Positions 60,646 to 64,000 of a stretch of DNA of 64,000 nt are shown in pieces. The notes under the pieces were generated by a model. That model had not been told where the DNA came from, searched no databases, and saw only the letters and a list, made by a program, of their open reading frames with translations. The stretch is from Bacteroidota bacterium (GTDB lineage: Bacteria; Bacteroidota; Bacteroidia; Chitinophagales; Chitinophagaceae). The DNA lies in assembly GCA_018268055.1 (NCBI GenBank), contig JAFDXF010000017.1, positions 62,001 to 126,000 of the forward strand. Direction: 5' to 3'. Both the position numbers and the translations under genes were made by a program. Numbering within the stretch: the first letter of the stretch is position 1; every line of letters starts with the position of its first letter.

Positions 60646-63330
60646 TTACTGCAATACCGGACTCAACCATCTCTCTGCTTCTTCAATACTCATGCCTTTT
60701 CTTTTTGCATAATCTTCCAATTGGTCACGATCGATTTTGCCCAAACCAAAATAATGGCTTTGCGGATGACCAAAATACCAACCGCATATAGCAGCAGGCG
60801 GACTCATGGCAAAATTTTCTGTAAGAATGATCCCTGTATTTTCAGTAACATTCATTAAAGCAAACAGTTTTGTTTTTTCTGTATGTTCCGGACAAGCAGG
60901 ATAGCCCGGCGCAGGACGAATACCTTTATACTCTTCACCAATCAATTGTTGATTATCCAGTATTTCATCTTTGGCATAACCCCAATATTCTTTACGCACT
61001 TTCTCGTGCAGACATTCGGCAAAAGCCTCAACAAAACGATCGCCTAAAACCTGAACCAATATTTTATTATAATCATCATTTTGTGCAGCAAATTTTTCTA
61101 TGTGCTTATGTGCATTGTGAATAGCTACCGCAAAGGCGCCCATATAATCGGTAGTGCCATTATGGATTTCATCTTTCGGGCAAACAAAATCGGCTAAGGA
61201 ATAACTGGCTTGTCCCGGTGCTTTTTTTAACTGTTGACGAAGGCTTTCTAAGTTTACTTCGCCCTTATCTGTTTCTAAAGTAATCGTATCCGCACCATTG
61301 CTCAATGCTGGCCAGAAACCAATAACTGCATCCGCATCAAACCATTTTTCAGCTACAATTTGTTGCACCATCTTTTGTGCATCGTTAAACAACTTTGTTG
61401 CTTCTTTGCCATAGACCTTATCGGAAAGTATTTGCGGATAACGCCCAGGCATTTCCCATGCAATAAAGAAAGGACTCCAGTCAATATATTTTGCAATATC
61501 ACTTAGATCGAAAGACTTGATCACTTTCACCCCATCTACTTTGGGCTTTGTGGGCGTATAATTTTTCCAGTCAAAATGTTCTTTGGCGGCAATAGCGTCT
61601 TTGTAAGTAATTAGTTCTTTTTTATTTTTATTCAAAAACTGTTGTCTTACTTTATCGTACTCTACTTTTGTCTTTTGTAAAAAATCCTCTTTGTCTTTAC
61701 TTAATAGATTTGTTACGGCTGTTACACTTCTGGATGCATCCAGTACATGCAGCACACCGTTATCATATTGTGGTGCAATTTTAACAGCCGTATGAATTTT
61801 TGAAGTAGTAGCGCCACCAATCAATAACGGTTGCTTCATATTGCGGCGTTTCATTTCGTGTGCTACGTGTGCCATTTCATCTAAGGATGGTGTGATGAGT
61901 CCGCTTACGCCAACAATGTCTGCATTTTCTTTTTCAGCAGCATCCAATAATTTATCTGCAGGAACCATAACGCCTAAATCAACAATATCATAACCATTGC
62001 AGCCCAATACAACGCCTACAATATTTTTTCCAATGTCGTGCACATCGCCTTTTACAGTTGCTAATAAAACTTTGGGTACTTTTCCTTTTGCAACCGGATT
62101 GTTTTTCTTTTCTTCTTCAATAAATGGTGTAAGCCATGCTACACTTTTCTTCATCACCCTTGCACTCTTCACTACTTGCGGCAAAAACATTTTTCCAGAG
62201 CCGAATAAATCTCCCACTACATTCATACCATCCATCAATGGCCCTTCAATTACATCTAAAGGTTTTGGATATTTTAATCTTGCTTCTTCTGTATCTGTAT
62301 CAATATAATCGGTAATGCCATTTACCAAAGAATGTTTTAATCTTTCTTCTACCGGAGCATTTCTCCAAGTTTCATCTTTTACGATTACTTTCCCTTTTGC
62401 TTTTACTTTTTCTGCAAAAGCAATCAGTTTTTCTGTTGCTTCATTATTATCGTTATTTCTGTTGAGGATAACATCTTCACACAGATTGCGTAGCTCAGGT
62501 TCTATCTCATCATACACTACCAGCTGCCCTGCATTTACGATACCCATATCCATGCCGGCTTTAATTGCATAGTATAGAAAAACAGAGTGCATTGCTTCTC
62601 TTACGTGGTCGTTTCCGCGAAAGGAGAAAGATAGATTACTTACACCACCACTCACTTTGGTAAGCGGCATTAGTTGTTTTATTTCTATTGTGGCTTCTAT
62701 AAAATCAACCGCATAATTATTGTGTTCTTCTAAGCCGGTAGCAATAGCGAAAATATTTGGGTCAAAAATTATATCCTGTGGATCAAAGCCTACTTGCTGT
62801 GTCAAAATATCATAAGCTCGTTTGCAGATAGCAACTTTTCTTTCTTTAGTATCTGCTTGCCCTTGCTCGTCAAAAGCCATAACGATAACGGCTGCACCAT
62901 AGCTCTGGCAGATGATTGCTTGCTCAATAAATTTTTGCTCTCCTTCTTTCATGGAGATAGAGTTCACAATACATTTTCCTTGCACACATTTCAATCCGGC
63001 TTCTATGATTTCAAATTTTGAAGAGTCGATCATGATGGGCACTTTGGCAATATCCGGTTCACTCTGCAGTAGGTTTAAAAATGTAGTCATTTCCTTCACT
63101 CCATCGAGCAATGCATCGTCCATGTTTACATCAATTATTTGAGCACCGTTTTCTACTTGCTGACGTGCAACGCTAAGCGCTTCTTCATATTTTTTTTCTT
63201 TAATCAGCCGTTCAAACTTTTTTGAACCAGTGATATTGGTGCGCTCACCAATGTTTACAAAATTTGTTTCCGGACGCAGAGTAAGAGGCTCTAGTCCTGA
63301 TAATCGTAAGTATGGTTTGATTGTGTTCAT
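60646..63330 (-). CDS. metH: Methionine synthase, cobalamin-dependent part (pterin, B12 and activation domains)
   Basis: About 894 residues from ATG 63330 ([16 protein letters not shown]). A GTG six codons upstream falls in the inverted repeat. Domains in order are: pterin-binding ([30 protein letters not shown]), the B12 cap, B12-binding with the lower-ligand His in [15 protein letters not shown], and the reactivation domain ([34 protein letters not shown]). The homocysteine-binding domain that opens full-length MetH is absent here and is encoded by the gene entering at the window end. Split metH is known in Bacteroidota. Between the two lies an apparently inserted GxxExxY gene. Confidence 0.95.
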   Translation of the reverse strand: MNTIKPYLRLSGLEPLTLRPETNFVNIGERTNITGSKKFERLIKEKKYEEALSVARQQVENGAQIIDVNMDDALLDGVKEMTTFLNLLQSEPDIAKVPIMIDSSKFEIIEAGLKCVQGKCIVNSISMKEGEQKFIEQAIICQSYGAAVIVMAFDEQGQADTKERKVAICKRAYDILTQQVGFDPQDIIFDPNIFAIATGLEEHNNYAVDFIEATIEIKQLMPLTKVSGGVSNLSFSFRGNDHVREAMHSVFLYYAIKAGMDMGIVNAGQLVVYDEIEPELRNLCEDVILNRNNDNNEATEKLIAFAEKVKAKGKVIVKDETWRNAPVEERLKHSLVNGITDYIDTDTEEARLKYPKPLDVIEGPLMDGMNVVGDLFGSGKMFLPQVVKSARVMKKSVAWLTPFIEEEKKNNPVAKGKVPKVLLATVKGDVHDIGKNIVGVVLGCNGYDIVDLGVMVPADKLLDAAEKENADIVGVSGLITPSLDEMAHVAHEMKRRNMKQPLLIGGATTSKIHTAVKIAPQYDNGVLHVLDASRSVTAVTNLLSKDKEDFLQKTKVEYDKVRQQFLNKNKKELITYKDAIAAKEHFDWKNYTPTKPKVDGVKVIKSFDLSDIAKYIDWSPFFIAWEMPGRYPQILSDKVYGKEATKLFNDAQKMVQQIVAEKWFDADAVIGFWPALSNGADTITLETDKGEVNLESLRQQLKKAPGQASYSLADFVCPKDEIHNGTTDYMGAFAVAIHNAHKHIEKFAAQNDDYNKILVQVLGDRFVEAFAECLHEKVRKEYWGYAKDEILDNQQLIGEEYKGIRPAPGYPACPEHTEKTKLFALMNVTENTGIILTENFAMSPPAAICGWYFGHPQSHYFGLGKIDRDQLEDYAKRKGMSIEEAERWLSPVLQ

Positions 63331-63343
63331 GTTTGTATTTTTT

Positions 63344-63378
63344 GCCACTAAAACGCCAAGGCGCTAAGTAGCACAAAG
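63344..63378 (+). repeat. Imperfect inverted repeat, copy next to metH start
   Basis: GCCACTAAAACGCCAAGGCG continues to GCACAAAG. It matches the reverse complement of 63760-63794 at 27 of 35 positions. It lies one base outside the GxxExxY stop codon and 13 bases upstream of the chosen metH ATG. Confidence 0.75.
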
Positions 63379-63379
63379 G

Positions 63380-63769
63380 TTAAAGAATCATTCTTTTTAT
63401 TCCGTCCTTAATTAATGGCACAGTAAAGTTTATGATATATCCTAAATGTTTATTTGATAACCTTAAATAACTAAGTAATTGCGCTTCCCATACAGGGTGA
63501 TAGTTTTCCTGTGCTTTTAGTTCAACAATCACTTTGTCATTTATTAAAATGTCTAATCGTAAAGCATCTTCCATTTCAATATTATCGTAGATGATTGATA
63601 TTTTCTTTTGTGTGATAAAAGGGATGCCTCTTTTGTTTAATTCGTAGCAAAAACAATTTTCATAAACTTTCTCAAGTAACCCCGGCCCTAAAGTTTTATG
63701 TAATTGAAAAGCAATATCAACAATTTGTTTTCCTATCCATTCAATATGTTCTTTTTCTTCTTTGTGCAT
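63380..63769 (-). CDS. GxxExxY family protein (PD-(D/E)XK-like)
   Basis: 129 residues with the name-giving motif GPGLLEKVYENCF (about 28-40) and a nuclease-like core, DALRLDILINDKVIVELKAQ (Asp ... Glu-x-Lys, about 67-86). The start HKEEKEHIEWIGKQIVDIAF and the end LGYIINFTVPLIKDGIKRMIL are typical. The family's function is unproven. The gene is fitted exactly between two 35-bp inverted repeats, one of which includes its first codons. It separates the two halves of methionine synthase, so it appears to be a mobile or inserted cassette. Confidence 0.9.
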   Translation of the reverse strand: MHKEEKEHIEWIGKQIVDIAFQLHKTLGPGLLEKVYENCFCYELNKRGIPFITQKKISIIYDNIEMEDALRLDILINDKVIVELKAQENYHPVWEAQLLSYLRLSNKHLGYIINFTVPLIKDGIKRMIL

Positions 63770-63794
63770 CTTTATGTCTTTGCGTCTTAGTGGC
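63760..63794 (-). repeat. Imperfect inverted repeat, copy at the end of the upstream metH gene
   Basis: On the minus strand it reads GCCACTAAGACGCAAAGACA and on to GCACAAAG. It contains the last sense codons and TAA stop of the homocysteine methyltransferase gene as well as the ATG of the GxxExxY gene. Confidence 0.75.
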
Positions 63795-64000
63795 TAAACT
63801 CGGTTTCTATAATAGGCAATGCCCTCGGCTGTAAATTTTTCACTTCATCTGCAATATGCTTTATATGATCGGGAGTAGTGCCGCAGCATCCACCCACAAT
63901 ATTCACCCAGCCTTCTTTTGCCCAATCTTCTATAAAGTGTGCAGTGTCTTCCGGTTGCTCATCATATTCACCCATGGCATTGGGCAATCCTGCATTCGGA
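63787..64000 (-). CDS. metH: Homocysteine S-methyltransferase part of split methionine synthase, N-terminus off the window
   Basis: Only the C-terminal ~70 residues are present; the frame is open to base 64000. They read [14 protein letters not shown], then [20 protein letters not shown] followed by [13 protein letters not shown]. The GGCCG pair supplies two of the three zinc ligands that activate homocysteine in MetH and BHMT enzymes. It is thus the missing first domain of the methionine synthase encoded downstream. Its last codons (Ser-His-stop) lie inside the inverted repeat, so the original end of the gene was probably altered by the insertion. Confidence 0.92.
   Translation of the reverse strand, partial: PNAGLPNAMGEYDEQPEDTAHFIEDWAKEGWVNIVGGCCGTTPDHIKHIADEVKNLQPRALPIIETEFSH

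Noticed and set aside
60646..64000. metH broken into a pseudogene
   Set aside because: Both parts have complete domains and sensible ends, and separate genes for the homocysteine and cobalamin parts are known in Bacteroidota. Only the inserted GxxExxY gene is unusual.

Overview
The window looks like chromosomal DNA of a Bacteroidota member, most likely a Chitinophagaceae-type bacterium (inference). The reasons are: many promoters fit the phylum-specific -33 TTG / -7 TAnnTTTG pattern; one secreted protein carries a gliding-motility/type IX secretion C-terminal domain; and there are families typical of the phylum (DUF3127, DUF3078, DUF5522, a split metH, an AniA-type nirK with an alginate-export-type porin). 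Genes are dense, base composition is AT-rich, and I see no rRNA, ordinary tRNA, insertion sequence, prophage or CRISPR array.

Layout. 1-8.8 kb: an ATP-grasp ligase with a SET-domain protein, a type IX-secreted PKD protein, a PIF1-type helicase, ssb, and a Zn-ribbon/psuK/psuG operon for pseudouridine breakdown. 8.9-20.2 kb: a denitrification island. It has a leftward operon (porin, nirK copper nitrite reductase, FGE-like lipoprotein, SCO copper chaperone) behind an FNR/CRP-like palindrome. Facing away from it is a signalling set: two NarL-type response regulators (one lacking its phospho-acceptor Asp), a PhnD-like binding lipoprotein and a 1505-residue six-PAS, two-GAF histidine kinase. 20-27 kb: membrane and cell-wall proteins, an AlgI-type O-acetylation operon with duplicated DHHW proteins, DUF3127 and rpoN. 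28-29.4 kb: a DUF1016 nuclease bracketed by perfect 43-bp direct repeats.

29.6-43 kb: lipid and central metabolism (KAS III, lipid kinase, membrane patatin, heme A synthase, RNase HII, an orphan korB, the oxidative pentose phosphate operon gnd-zwf-pgl, a dihaem cytochrome, an amidase). 43-51.5 kb: an unknown membrane protein behind a perfect FNR box, a MarR/acyl-CoA dehydrogenase/hydrolase divergon with a visible operator, a glycosyltransferase, a lone OppC-type permease and surface-polysaccharide genes. 51.5-54.9 kb: an Lrp-family gene, a very unusual stand-alone tRNA-like RNA, a DUF3078 protein, trmB, a tiny DUF5522 gene and a PepSY-type membrane protein. 55-64 kb: M1 aminopeptidase, J-domain protein, exonuclease III, LOG/SemiSWEET/HAD operon, and a split methionine synthase whose two genes are separated by a GxxExxY gene bounded by inverted repeats.

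The strongest candidate for something undescribed is the ~154-nt tRNA-like RNA at 52146-52299. It has its own promoter and terminator, a full acceptor/T/anticodon-like fold, a GNRA-capped hairpin inserted in the D-loop and a ~75-nt variable arm. It sits beside an Lrp-type regulator whose operator-like repeats run up to its -33 box. Next are the inverted-repeat GxxExxY cassette inside the metH locus, the nitrite-linked signalling set with a degenerate receiver, and the repeat-flanked DUF1016 gene. All functional statements rest on reading motifs by eye; no database search was run.
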